In this document: positions 8,831 through 17,073 of the stretch, one piece after another
Layout of the letters: each line of letters starts with the position of its first letter
How positions within the stretch are numbered: the first letter of the stretch is position 1
Source of the DNA: Butyrivibrio sp. NC3005
Lineage (GTDB): Bacteria; Bacillota; Clostridia; Lachnospirales; Lachnospiraceae
Direction of reading: 5' to 3'
Length of the DNA: 64,000 nucleotides
Assembly (NCBI RefSeq): GCF_000424545.1
Contig: NZ_AUKC01000013.1
Span: 43,361 to 107,360 of the forward strand
Program-made: the position numbers and the translations under genes
Notes under the pieces: model-generated
Seen by the model: only the letters and a program-made list of their open reading frames with translations
The model's database searches: none
What the model was told of the DNA's origin: nothing

Positions 8831-9078
8831 AGATTATTGTTTTTATATAGTCCGTTTTACTGTCTGTATATTTCGTCGCAGACGCGCTTTCGCTTGATTA
8901 TAAACGTAGTGGTACGTAATGCGCAAAAAAACAGCGCATAAGAATGCGGCATAATTTAAACACTTTTAAATTATGTCGTCTGCCAAAAGCAGATTTAAAG
9001 GCATTATTTATGCCTTTAAACCCCAGACCAACGTTTATAAACAGTTCTGCTCATGAAATATTACAAGCCAGTAAAACT
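8828..9078 (+). repeat. Long C element
   Basis: It has the same frame as the 200-bp C elements, with an extra insert of three hairpins: CATAATTTAAA/TTTAAATTATG, CTGC/GCAG and TTTAAAGGCAT/ATGCCTTTAAA. The left end CATAGATTATTGTTTT is present. The right terminal repeat is replaced by a terminator hairpin. Confidence 0.85.
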
Positions 9079-9123
9079 TCTTACTGATGACTTTTTAGAA
9101 TCGCAGTAAGAAGTATTTTTTTT
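9076..9123 (+). terminator. Rho-independent terminator between convergent genes
   Basis: ACTTCTTACTG / CAGTAAGAAGT (11 bp, 17-base loop) is followed by a run of eight T. It follows the MltG-domain gene on the plus strand. The T-run overlaps the stop codon of the convergent fucosidase gene, and a weaker TTTT on the other strand could serve that gene. Confidence 0.8.
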
Positions 9124-10603
9124 ATAAAAGCTCTATTTTAAAACAAATAGGTTTGTCGGTTGATGGCTTTTGATCCAAAGTAATAGATAATCCATTGTTG
9201 TCACGGCAAGATTTTGTGATTAAGTAATCGCCAAGAACTTCAACATTGGCAATTTCAAAATCATGGCTACCATTAATACAAAAAGATTTTACAAGGAAGT
9301 TATTACTGTCTGGTCGCATACAAAAGGCATAGATAAAACCGTTTTTATATGTAAATCTGTAATCGGAATTTGTGAACTTTTTTTCATCATTATCCTGAAA
9401 ATAACCACCGATATTATTAACTTCGCCTTCTCCGAATTTTTTCCATGGAGTTGTTTCGTAGATTCCATCGCCATTTGTTTTCATCCACTGTCCGATTTCC
9501 TTCAAGACATCAGTTTCTTCATCAGTTATTGTACCATCTGATTTTGGACCTACATTAAGGAGTAGCATACCATTTTTGCTGACGATATCTATAAGGTCAC
9601 AGATTATTTGTCTTGATGATTTGAACTGGTTATCTTTGGTATATCCCCATGAATACTTGCCGATTGCAGTATCTGTCTGCCAAGGTATTGGAGAGATTCC
9701 AGTTAGAGCACCGCGTTCTACATCGAAAGTTGCTACAGTCGGAGGAAAAGCTTCATGTTTGTAGTTAATGGTTACTTCTTTGCCCCATTCCTCAGCTCTG
9801 TTATAGTAGTAAGCACACAATTTCTTTAAATACGGCTTGAATGCAACATTTTGAATCCACCAGTCAAAATATAGAATGGAAGGTTTGTAGTTGTCGATTA
9901 ATTCACAGGTTCTGACAAGCCAGTCATTAAGCCATTCTTTAGTTGGTTGTATAGGCGAAAGTGCATCATCTGTTGTTGAACCAAGTTTTGCCGTTGATAA
10001 CTCTTCACAATAAAAGGCAGGTCCATAGAAGTCTCTATACTTCTCATCATTCACGTCGCTTTCAATTGTTCGTCCCATGTTCATGAAAAAATAGTGTTCA
10101 GCTCTATGAGATGAAGCACAAAAGGTAAGACCTGACTTATCGCATGCTTTTTTGATTTCTCCTGCAATATCTTTGCAGGGACCCATTTTAACTGAATTCC
10201 ACTTGTTGAAGACTGTGTCGTACATTGCAAATCCGTCATGATGTTCGCAGGCAGGCATTACATATTTTGCGCCAGCTTCTTTGAATAACGAAATCCATTC
10301 CTCGGCGTTGAATTTCTCGCCTTTGAAAAAAGGAATGAAATCCTTGTATCCAAAATCTTTATGATTTCCAAAATGTTCTTTATGAAATTCATATTCTCTT
10401 TGGCCTTTGTCATACATGTTCCTGGGATACCATTCGTTTGCAAATGCTGGAACGCTGTAAATTCCCCAATGAATGAAGATTCCAAACTTGGCCTTGTAAT
10501 ACCAATCCGGTACCTTGTGGTTGGATAAGGAAGACCAGGTGTCCTTGTAACGTCCCTTTTCAATTGTCTTGTTGATTAATTTTAGATACTCTTCATGATT
10601 CAT
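9122..10603 (-). CDS. Alpha-L-fucosidase, glycoside hydrolase family 29
   Basis: 493 residues, no signal peptide, so a cytoplasmic enzyme. GH29 landmarks are visible: AKFGIFIHWGIYSVPAF near the N-terminus, YVMPACEHHDGFAMY, the SILYFDWW segment whose Asp is the likely nucleophile, and NGMLLLNVGPKSDGTI. It releases fucose from internalised fucosylated oligosaccharides. An AGGGG ribosome binding site precedes the ATG, and a TATAAT box lies about 40 bases upstream. It is a single gene bracketed by A, B and C repeats on both sides, with no neighbouring transporter, which suggests an acquired or mobile accessory gene. Confidence 0.88.
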   Translation of the reverse strand: MNHEEYLKLINKTIEKGRYKDTWSSLSNHKVPDWYYKAKFGIFIHWGIYSVPAFANEWYPRNMYDKGQREYEFHKEHFGNHKDFGYKDFIPFFKGEKFNAEEWISLFKEAGAKYVMPACEHHDGFAMYDTVFNKWNSVKMGPCKDIAGEIKKACDKSGLTFCASSHRAEHYFFMNMGRTIESDVNDEKYRDFYGPAFYCEELSTAKLGSTTDDALSPIQPTKEWLNDWLVRTCELIDNYKPSILYFDWWIQNVAFKPYLKKLCAYYYNRAEEWGKEVTINYKHEAFPPTVATFDVERGALTGISPIPWQTDTAIGKYSWGYTKDNQFKSSRQIICDLIDIVSKNGMLLLNVGPKSDGTITDEETDVLKEIGQWMKTNGDGIYETTPWKKFGEGEVNNIGGYFQDNDEKKFTNSDYRFTYKNGFIYAFCMRPDSNNFLVKSFCINGSHDFEIANVEVLGDYLITKSCRDNNGLSITLDQKPSTDKPICFKIELL

Positions 10604-10677
10604 GATTTTTTACCCCTAAGATTATTTTTACTATACATACTTTATTATAAGACATCTTGAATAAAACAGCAGAAATA

Positions 10678-10804
10678 TATAGGTTATTGTTTTCATCAGG
10701 AAAATCAATAACCGTACCAGACCAAAATTTGTCGTCAAGAGAAATTTTGTCCTGCGAAGCAGGATTCTTGCTGATGATTATCATAAATCTCAGCAAGAAG
10801 TCAT
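10678..10804 (+). repeat. Module A, full copy
   Basis: Four consecutive hairpins: GGTTATTG/CAATAACC with the TTTTCATCAGGAAAA loop; GACCAAAATTT/AAATTTTGTC; CCTGC-GAA-GCAGG; and CTTGCTGA/TCAGCAAG. CCGTACCAGACC separates the first two. The left end TATAGGTTATTGTTTT is the same sequence as the C-element terminus. Confidence 0.85.
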
Positions 10805-10947
10805 GACTTCTTGTCAATTTCATTCAGAAACTCGCATTTACTGCGAGTTTCGTGAGAACAAAAGTCAAGTGGCAAACTGGTCCAAGGCGAAGCCTTTTCA
10901 AATGGCCAGTTTGCGTAGTTTTTGGAACGCAGTGACAAAAATCTATA
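10804..10947 (+). repeat. Module B copy
   Basis: Plus-orientation copy, opening TGACTTCTTGTCA and closing GTGACAAAAATCTATA. It has the same two internal hairpin systems as the copy at 8686-8830 and is joined head-on to module A with no spacer. Confidence 0.85.
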
Positions 10948-10970
10948 CTTTATTGTTACTTATATTTGAT

Positions 10971-11215
10971 AAATGAGTTTTGCTGGCTTGTAATATTTCA
11001 TGAGCAGAACTGTTTATAAACGTTGGTTTTTGGGGTTAAAAGGCATCAATGATGCCTTTTAATCTGCTTTTGGCAGACGACATAATTTAAAAGTGTTTAA
11101 ATTATGCCGCATTCTTATGCGCTGTTTTTTAGCGCATTACGAACCATTACGTTTATAATCAAGCGAAAGCACGTCTGCGACGAAATATACAAACAGCAAA
11201 ACGGACTATATATTG
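10971..11215 (-). repeat. Long C element, inverted copy
   Basis: This is the minus-orientation long C. Relative to the copy at 8828 it has compensatory changes: outer stem GTTTTGCTG/CAGCAAAAC in place of GTTTTACTG/CAGTAAAAC, and internal hairpin TTAAAAGGCAT/ATGCCTTTTAA in place of TTTAAAGGCAT/ATGCCTTTAAA. Terminal repeats are degenerate on the module B side. Confidence 0.85.
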
Positions 11216-11224
11216 ACGAAAAAC

Positions 11225-11330
11225 TATAGGTTATTGTTTTCATCATGAAAATCAATAACCGTACTAGACCAAAAATTGTTGTTAAGACAAATTTTGTCCT
11301 GCGAAGCAGGATTCTTGTTGAAATTTAAAC
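11225..11330 (+). repeat. Module A, 3' truncated copy
   Basis: It begins TATAGGTTATTGTTTTCATC and keeps the first three hairpins, then diverges inside the fourth (TTCTTGTTGAAATTTAAAC). It ends about 100 bases before the acetyltransferase gene, whose promoter probably lies in the remaining AT-rich stretch. Confidence 0.8.
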
Positions 11331-11433
11331 TATATTTAAGATTCTTTGGAGATAATATATCATCTAATGTTTTTACACGGATTATTAACGTGCAATGGGA
11401 TTTTGTTGGCATATCAACGAAATGGAGCAAAAT

Positions 11434-11973
11434 ATGGAAGTTAAGCTTGAAAAATTATTACCAAACGACAGAGAACAGTTTATACTTGATAATCAGGAGG
11501 CATTTAATTTCGGCGCTTTAGAAGAATTTGGACAAAGAGATAATCATTTTGAAGAAGACGAGCAGATTATTTCCAGAGACACTATCGAGCAGTCAATAGA
11601 CAGTGGAGAAGCGTATAGAATAATGCTTGAGGGTAAGAAAGTAGGCGGTGTCATTGTACGTGTTGAAGATGAAAAGAGAGATTTAGAGATTCTTTTTACT
11701 TCTCCAAAAGTTCACAGTAAAGGGATTGGCTATGCTGCGTGGTGTGAAATTGAAAAACTTTACCCTAAGGTAAAAGTCTGGGAGACAGTTACTCCATACT
11801 TTGAAACGCGAAACATTCACTTTTATGTAAATAGATGCGGTTTTCATATAGTAGAATTCTACAATCGTTTTCACAAAGATCCTAAAGAAATAGAAGAAAA
11901 TGAAATGGATATTGATGAGCAGTTTCCAGATGGAATGTTTCGATTTGAAAAAATAATAAAGGATGAATCCTAG
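11434..11973 (+). CDS. GNAT family N-acetyltransferase
   Basis: About 180 residues. It has the GNAT fold pattern: KKVGGVIVRVEDEKRDLEILFTS (beta 2-4), SKGIGYAAWCEIEKLYP as the acetyl-CoA binding loop and helix in degenerate form, and NIHFYVNRCGFHIVEF as the C-terminal motif. The substrate cannot be read from sequence. I take the ATG at 11434 because GGAG lies 6 bases before it; an in-frame ATG at 11422 is the alternative. The HAD gene follows immediately, so the two are probably one transcript. Confidence 0.82.
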   Translation: MEVKLEKLLPNDREQFILDNQEAFNFGALEEFGQRDNHFEEDEQIISRDTIEQSIDSGEAYRIMLEGKKVGGVIVRVEDEKRDLEILFTSPKVHSKGIGYAAWCEIEKLYPKVKVWETVTPYFETRNIHFYVNRCGFHIVEFYNRFHKDPKEIEENEMDIDEQFPDGMFRFEKIIKDES

Positions 11974-11974
11974 T

Positions 11975-12625
11975 ATGAAAGAGTTTGATGCGGTGGTTTT
12001 TGATATGGATGGAGTTATTTTTGACTCTGAAAGAGCTACTATGTATTGTTGGATTGAACTGGCAAATAAATATGGTATTGAAAATATAGAAGAGCCGTAT
12101 TTGGCATGCACAGGAACAACGATGGCAAGAACAAGGGAAATCATGTTGGAATATTATGGAAAAGATTTTCCATATGATGAATATGCCGGTAAAGCTTCGA
12201 AGATGTATCATGACCGGTATGATGGCGGAAAACTACCTATGAAAAAAGGTGTTAAAGAATTGCTTGGATTTTTATCTTTTAATAAGAAAAAGATCGCACT
12301 TGCGTCTTCGACCAGAAGACAAACTGTTGAAAATCAGTTAAGAGATGCTGGTATAATCGAATATTTTGATGAGATTATTACTGGAGATATGGTGAAAAAG
12401 AGTAAACCAGAGCCGGATATTTTTCTTCTTGCATGCAAAAAAATTCATGTGACGCCGCAAAGAACTTATGCAATCGAGGATTCTTATAATGGTATAACAG
12501 CAGCATATAGAGGCGGGTTAATGCCTATAATGGTTCCTGATTTACTGCCTGCAACAGACAAAATGCGGATGATGGCAGAGGTTAAGGAAAATCTTTTTGA
12601 TGTGATGGAGTATTTTGATAATTAA
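11975..12625 (+). CDS. HAD-superfamily hydrolase, beta-phosphoglucomutase-like
   Basis: 216 residues. All HAD motifs are present: FDMDGVIFDSE (nucleophile and acid-base Asp), ALASSTRR (motif II Ser), KPEPDIFLLACKKI (motif III Lys) and AIEDSYNGITAA (motif IV acidic pair). The helical cap between motifs I and II puts it in subfamily IA near beta-phosphoglucomutases and sugar-phosphate phosphatases. The start is taken 1 base after the preceding stop, with AAAGGA upstream; an in-frame ATG at 11963 is possible. Exact substrate unknown. Confidence 0.85.
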   Translation: MKEFDAVVFDMDGVIFDSERATMYCWIELANKYGIENIEEPYLACTGTTMARTREIMLEYYGKDFPYDEYAGKASKMYHDRYDGGKLPMKKGVKELLGFLSFNKKKIALASSTRRQTVENQLRDAGIIEYFDEIITGDMVKKSKPEPDIFLLACKKIHVTPQRTYAIEDSYNGITAAYRGGLMPIMVPDLLPATDKMRMMAEVKENLFDVMEYFDN

Positions 12626-12635
12626 TAAGTCATTT

Positions 12636-12680
12636 TATGTAGTTTTGGGAACAAAAATGACAAAAAGTTATTAGTCAATT
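12636..12680 (+). repeat. Degenerate module B remnant
   Basis: TGTAGTTTTGGGAAC ... ATGACAAAAAGTTATTA resembles the GTAGTTTTTGGAACGCAGTGACAAAAATCTATA end of module B with small indels. Weak, and reported because it sits at the same kind of gene boundary. Confidence 0.35.
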
Positions 12681-12695
12681 TCTTTAAGAAAGTTC

Positions 12696-12724
12696 TTGCA
12701 ATGGATTCTTTCTTGTGGTATCCT
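12696..12724 (+). promoter_or_regulatory. Promoter of rpsB
   Basis: TTGCAA, 17-base spacer, TATCCT with a TG two bases before the -10 box (extended -10). It lies about 165 bases upstream of rpsB, leaving a long structured leader. Confidence 0.55.
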
Positions 12725-12771
12725 TATAAGGTCGTGCAGAGATTTTCTTTGCGCAAATCAATAAATAATCA

Positions 12772-12864
12772 CGTATATCTAAGTCTTTTCATGGTGCCTT
12801 TTAGGTCTGAAAAGAGCCTTCAGAAAGTGTAACGCCGTTTTCTGGTTTCAGGTCGAGATATACG
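12772..12864 (+). ncRNA. Structured 5' leader of rpsB, possible S2 autoregulatory element
   Basis: The outer stem CGTATATCT / AGATATACG (9 bp, perfect) encloses a CTTTTCA/TGAAAAG hairpin and a CAGAAA/TTTCTG hairpin, giving a three-way junction. It ends 26 bases before the rpsB start. Autoregulatory S2 leaders are known in other bacteria; whether this one is homologous is inference. Confidence 0.5.
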
Positions 12865-12890
12865 GAAGAATAACCAAATGGAGGTATATC

Positions 12891-13619
12891 ATGAGCGTTG
12901 TTAGTATGAAGCAGTTACTTGAAGCAGGTGTTCATTTCGGACATCAGACAAGAAGATGGAACCCTAAGATGGCTCCTTACATCTTCACAGAGAGAAATAA
13001 TATCCACATCATCGATCTTCAGAAGACAGTAGGTCTTGTTGACGAGGCTTATCGTGCAGTATTCGAAATCGCTGAGCAGGGTGGCACAGTTCTTTTCGTT
13101 GGTACAAAGAAGCAGGCACAGGATGCAATCAAGTCTGAGGCTGAGCGTTGCGGAATGTACTATGTAAACGAGAGATGGCTCGGTGGTATGCTTACAAACT
13201 TCAGAACTATCCAGTCCAGAATCCAGCGCATGAAGGATATCGAGAGAATGCAGGAAGATGGAACATTTGACGTTCTTCCTAAGAAGGAAGTTGCTGGTCT
13301 TAAGAAGGAGCTTGAGAAGCTTCAGAAGAACATCGGTGGTATCCGTGATATGAAGAGAATCCCTGATGCAATCTTCGTTGTAGATCCTAAGAAGGAGCAC
13401 ATCTGCATTAACGAGGCTCACTCTCTTGGAATTACTCTTATCGGTATCAGCGATACAAACTGCGATCCTGAAGAACTTGACTATATCATTCCTGGTAATG
13501 ATGATGCAATCCGTGCAGTAAAGCTTCTTGTTGGTAAGATGGCTGATGCTGTTATCGAAGCTAAGCAGGGCGCAGAAGCAGTTGCTCCAGCTGAAGAAGC
13601 AGTTGAAGAGAACGCTTAA
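12891..13619 (+). CDS. rpsB: 30S ribosomal protein S2
   Basis: 242 residues, normal for S2. It starts [20 protein letters not shown] and contains [35 protein letters not shown] and [21 protein letters not shown]2 joins the small subunit late and binds S1-type proteins and 16S rRNA. An AATGGAGG site precedes the ATG. Codon choice (AAG, AAC, TTC, CTT) is more biased than in neighbours, as in highly expressed genes. tsf follows, the conserved bacterial pairing. Confidence 0.98.
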   Translation: MSVVSMKQLLEAGVHFGHQTRRWNPKMAPYIFTERNNIHIIDLQKTVGLVDEAYRAVFEIAEQGGTVLFVGTKKQAQDAIKSEAERCGMYYVNERWLGGMLTNFRTIQSRIQRMKDIERMQEDGTFDVLPKKEVAGLKKELEKLQKNIGGIRDMKRIPDAIFVVDPKKEHICINEAHSLGITLIGISDTNCDPEELDYIIPGNDDAIRAVKLLVGKMADAVIEAKQGAEAVAPAEEAVEENA

Positions 13620-13689
13620 TTATAGATTTTCTTAATCTATAATTCTATATGTTGTAAGTAATACAGCTTTAGATTACAAATAAATTTAT

Positions 13690-13726
13690 GACCTCGGCTA
13701 GGCGATTTCCTCGCCGGGGTCTTTTA
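13690..13726 (+). terminator. Intercistronic terminator or attenuator between rpsB and tsf
   Basis: GACCTCGGC / GCCGGGGTC (9 bp with one G-U) is followed by CTTTT. A second small AT-rich hairpin (TTATAGATT/AATCTATAA) sits right after the rpsB stop. The short T-run suggests partial read-through into tsf. Confidence 0.65.
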
Positions 13727-13826
13727 TGTAAATGCAGTTATTGTTCAGGGATTGGTATGCTTTTTGAGTATTACCTTTTTGGGTTCGATATCTGTAATAA
13801 TGCAGAAGTTAAAGGAGAAAAATAAA

Positions 13827-14780
13827 ATGGCAATCACAGCAGCAATGGTAAAAGAGTTACGTGAAGCAACTGGTGCAGGTATGATGGAATGCAAGAAGGC
13901 TCTTACAGAGTCTAATGGTGATATGGATGGTGCTATCGAGTACCTTCGTAAGAATGGTCAGGCTAAGGCTGAGAAGAAGGCTAGCCGTATCGCAGCTGAG
14001 GGTCTTACACGTATCGCTCAGAAGGACGACAAGACAGCAGCTGTTGTAGAAGTTAACTCTGAGACAGACTTCGTTGCACAGAACGAGAAGTTCCAGAACT
14101 TCGTAGCAGAAGTTGCTGAGCAGGCTGTTAACAGCGATGCAGCTGATCTTGATGCATTCATGGCTGAGCCTTGGCACGTAGATTCTTCTAAGACTGTTAA
14201 GGAAGCTCTTGTTGAGATTACAGCAGTTATTTCTGAGAAGCTTGATATCCGTCGTTTCCAGAAGGTTCAGGCTGAGAATGGTGTAGTAGTTGGATATGTT
14301 CACGGTGGCGGACGTATTTCTGTTCTTGTTGAAGCTGATACAGACGTTGTTAACGACGATGTTAAGGAAGCTGTTCGTAACGTAGCTATGCAGGTTGCAG
14401 CTCTTAATCCTAAGTATGTTAGCATGAACGATGTTTCTGAAGAAGTTCGTAACCACGAGAAGGAAATTCTTCTTGCTCAGGCTGTTAAAGAGAACGAAGA
14501 GCTTCCAGAGAACAAGAGAAAGCCTCAGGAAATCATCGAGAAGATGCTTATCGGACGTCTTAACAAGGAACTCAAGGAAGTTTGCCTTAACGAGCAGCCA
14601 TATGTAAAGGCAGCTGATGGAAAGCAGACTGTAGCTCAGTATCTTGCAGAAGTTGGTAAGGCTAATGGTGCTACAATTTCTATCAAGAAGTTCGTTCGTT
14701 TCGAGACTGGTGAAGGTATCGAGAAGAAGCAGGACAACTTCGCTGAAGAAGTTATGCAGCAGGCTGGATTTAATAAATAA
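13827..14780 (+). CDS. tsf: Translation elongation factor Ts
   Basis: 317 residues from the ATG chosen by the AAAGGAGA site; the open frame extends 25 codons further upstream without a ribosome binding site. It has the TDVRF-type motif as MVKELREATGAGMMECKKAL and the EF-Tu-contacting VEVNSETDFVAQN. The length is typical for Clostridia. EF-Ts recycles GDP-bound EF-Tu. Strong codon bias matches rpsB. Confidence 0.97.
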   Translation: MAITAAMVKELREATGAGMMECKKALTESNGDMDGAIEYLRKNGQAKAEKKASRIAAEGLTRIAQKDDKTAAVVEVNSETDFVAQNEKFQNFVAEVAEQAVNSDAADLDAFMAEPWHVDSSKTVKEALVEITAVISEKLDIRRFQKVQAENGVVVGYVHGGGRISVLVEADTDVVNDDVKEAVRNVAMQVAALNPKYVSMNDVSEEVRNHEKEILLAQAVKENEELPENKRKPQEIIEKMLIGRLNKELKEVCLNEQPYVKAADGKQTVAQYLAEVGKANGATISIKKFVRFETGEGIEKKQDNFAEEVMQQAGFNK

Positions 14781-14824
14781 TTTGTTTTGAATGATAGACA
14801 GAATTTAGTTTGTTAAATAGTCGA

Positions 14825-14860
14825 CGAGTAGGAAAGCGGTTGCTTTTCTACTCGTTTATT
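14825..14860 (+). terminator. Terminator after tsf
   Basis: CGAGTAGGAAAGC / GCTTTTCTACTCG with a GGTT loop, then TTTATT. A strong hairpin with a modest T-run. Confidence 0.8.
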
Positions 14861-14998
14861 GTTGAAGGCTTATTTTAAAAATGAATTCTTTATGTTTTAG
14901 TCTTTTATTTATCGCGAAAATGCGTTAAAATATAAAAAGTGTTGTTATAAGGTGTGGAGGCTTATAACGACTAGAAAGTTACGAGAAGAGGGATGGAG

Positions 14999-15811
14999 AT
15001 GGCACAGCCGGTTTCTATTAAGGGGACTAAGTCTGGGATTATTCTTGTTCTGGATAAAGAAATTCCATTTGAAGAGCTTGTTCCTGTTATTGCAAAAAAA
15101 TTCAAACAGGCATCTGGATTCCTCGGACAAAGCGACATGGGTCTGCTTATTCGTGGAAAAAGATTGTCTGATGAAGAAATCTCAACTGTTTTGGAACTAA
15201 TAGCTCAAAATAGTAAATTGAATATTGTATGCATCTTAGATGAAGATCATCCTTTGGAAGAAGCTTTTACTAGAAGTGTTCTTCATGAAAGCAGAAATGC
15301 GTCTACTCCTGTAGAAAAAACTGCAACTTATTCTGCAGAATTATCACAGGAAGAAAAAGCACAAATTGAGAACGAAGCTTATAGAGCTGCTTTTGAACAG
15401 ATTGGTGATGCTAATGCCAGAATTCATATGGGAAATATTCGTTCTGGTCAGGAAATTGTCTCCCAACATTCTATTATAGTTTTTGGAGATGTTAATCCTG
15501 GTGGAAGTCTTGTTTCTGCTGGGTGCATTTTTGTTTTTGGATCACTGATGGGTAATGCATTTGCTGGAGCTTTTGGTGATACCAATGCTTTTGTTATGGC
15601 GACTGATTTTCATCCACTGCAGATTAGAATTGCAGATGCAATTGCGGTTTCCGCAAATGATGAAGGTGGTAAGAGCGGCAGGATGCTGGGCAGAACTCGC
15701 AAAGATAAGAAAATTACTCCGGGTCCTGAAGTGGCTACATATTATTCAGGTCAGATAGCGAGATCTGCATATAATAAAAAGTTTCAGAGAAGTAACCAGT
15801 TTTTTAAGTAA
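14999..15811 (+). CDS. minC: Septum site-determining protein MinC
   Basis: About 270 residues. The N-terminal domain (SIKGTKSGIILVLDKEIPFE) inhibits FtsZ. The C-terminal right-handed beta-helix (SIIVFGDVNPGGSLVSAGCIFVFGSLMGNAFAG, written here only as its first and last parts: VFGDVNPGGSLVSAG and SLMGNAFAG) dimerises and binds MinD. GAAGAGGG lies 7 bases before the chosen ATG; an ATG at 14993 is also possible. First gene of minC-minD-minE, spaced for co-transcription. With MinD and MinE it keeps the Z-ring at midcell. Confidence 0.92.
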   Translation: MAQPVSIKGTKSGIILVLDKEIPFEELVPVIAKKFKQASGFLGQSDMGLLIRGKRLSDEEISTVLELIAQNSKLNIVCILDEDHPLEEAFTRSVLHESRNASTPVEKTATYSAELSQEEKAQIENEAYRAAFEQIGDANARIHMGNIRSGQEIVSQHSIIVFGDVNPGGSLVSAGCIFVFGSLMGNAFAGAFGDTNAFVMATDFHPLQIRIADAIAVSANDEGGKSGRMLGRTRKDKKITPGPEVATYYSGQIARSAYNKKFQRSNQFFK

Positions 15812-15842
15812 AATCCTAATTTAAAGTGGAGGAATGTGGAAA

Positions 15843-16625
15843 ATGGGTGAAGTTATTGTTATTACTTCTGGAAAGGGTGGCGTTGGCAAAACAACTACTA
15901 CAGCCAATGTTGGTACTGGTCTTTCCCTACTTAATAAGAAAGTTGTATTGGTTGATACAGATATAGGTCTTAGAAACCTTGATGTTGTTCTTGGTCTTGA
16001 GAATCGTATTGTGTACAACCTTGTAGATATTGTTGAAGGTAATTGTAAATTACAGCAGGCTATGATTAAGAATAAGGATAATGAAAATCTTTATTTAATC
16101 GCAGCTGCTCAGCAAAAAGATAAAAACAGTGTAAATGAAGATCAGATGCGTAAGCTTACACAGGAACTTAAGGAACAGTTTGATTATGTTCTTATTGATT
16201 GCCCGGCTGGAATTGAGCAGGGATTCAAGAATGCTATTGCTGGAGCTGATAGGGCAATAGTTGTTACAACTCCTGAAGTTTCAGCTGTTCGTGATGCTGA
16301 CCGTATAATTGGTCTTCTTGAAGCTAATGAACTTAGAGATGTACAGCTTATTGTTAATCGTCTTCGCCCAGATATGGTTAAGCGTGGTGACATGATGAGC
16401 GCTGATGATGTAGTGGACGTGCTTGCAGTAGGTCTTCTTGGTATTGTACCTGATGATGAGGAAGTCGTTGTTGCCACAAACCGTGGTGAGCCGCTTGTAG
16501 TAAATGCAAAATCAATGGCAGGTCATGCATACCAGAATGTTTGCAGACGTATCTGTGGTGAGCAGGTTCCATTCATGGATTTGGATTCTAAAAAAGGTTT
16601 GTTTAGCAAGTTATTTGGAAAGTGA
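15843..16625 (+). CDS. minD: Septum site-determining ATPase MinD
   Basis: 260 residues from the ATG that has GGAGG 10 bases upstream; the ATG at 15834 is too close to that site. The deviant Walker A TSGKGGVGKTTTTAN, DTDIGLRNLDVVLGLENRIVYN and LIDCPAGIEQGF are diagnostic. The C-terminal SKKGLFSKLFG amphipathic helix is the membrane targeting sequence. MinD recruits MinC to the membrane and is released by MinE. Confidence 0.97.
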   Translation: MGEVIVITSGKGGVGKTTTTANVGTGLSLLNKKVVLVDTDIGLRNLDVVLGLENRIVYNLVDIVEGNCKLQQAMIKNKDNENLYLIAAAQQKDKNSVNEDQMRKLTQELKEQFDYVLIDCPAGIEQGFKNAIAGADRAIVVTTPEVSAVRDADRIIGLLEANELRDVQLIVNRLRPDMVKRGDMMSADDVVDVLAVGLLGIVPDDEEVVVATNRGEPLVVNAKSMAGHAYQNVCRRICGEQVPFMDLDSKKGLFSKLFGK

Positions 16626-16673
16626 TTTAACTTAAAATGACGAATAACCTTTATAGGAGAATGGAGACTGAAT

Positions 16674-16949
16674 ATGAAGTGGTCAGATTTATTTCAAAGA
16701 AAAAGTTCCGGTGATGTCGCAAAGGATAGATTGAAAATGGTTTTAGTTTCTGATCGTGCATCCTGCTCTCCGGAAGTTATGGAACGTATCAAGAGCGATA
16801 TTCTAGAAGTTTTGTCTAAATATGCAGAAGTTGATAAGGATCAGCTTGATATCCATATCACACAGGTTGATTCTGATGAAAAGGGCAGAGGAACAGTGCC
16901 TGCCCTATATGCGAATATTCCTATTCGCAATATGCACCACAATGCTTAG
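16674..16949 (+). CDS. minE: Cell division topological specificity factor MinE
   Basis: 91 residues, normal length. AKDRLKMVLVSDRASCSPEV is the MinD-contacting helix region, followed by the dimerising topological domain ending in an LYANIPIRNM segment. It stimulates MinD ATPase. Last gene of the min operon, with a terminator downstream. Confidence 0.94.
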   Translation: MKWSDLFQRKSSGDVAKDRLKMVLVSDRASCSPEVMERIKSDILEVLSKYAEVDKDQLDIHITQVDSDEKGRGTVPALYANIPIRNMHHNA

Positions 16950-17019
16950 AATTTTCAGAAGTAGCTTACTTTTTATGCTATGTAAGAAAGTGATTCGAAA
17001 AAAGTTTAAAATTCATTTT

Positions 17020-17047
17020 AAAGCAGGCCTGTTCAGACCTGCTTTAT
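17020..17047 (+). terminator. Terminator after minE
   Basis: AAAGCAGG / CCTGCTTT with a 10-base loop, then ATTAATT. The T-run is short. Confidence 0.65.
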
Positions 17048-17073
17048 TAATTAAAATACGAATATGAAAAGGG

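Noticed and set aside
9263..9764. Plus-strand open frames within the fucosidase gene
   Set aside because: Antisense shadows of a well-supported GH29 gene.
7241..11330. Insertion sequence with transposase
   Set aside because: No transposase ORF lies within or beside any repeat; only non-coding elements are present.
13752..13826. Upstream 25-codon extension of tsf
   Set aside because: EF-Ts homology begins at the ATG after AAAGGAGA; the upstream part has no ribosome binding site and overlaps the leader.
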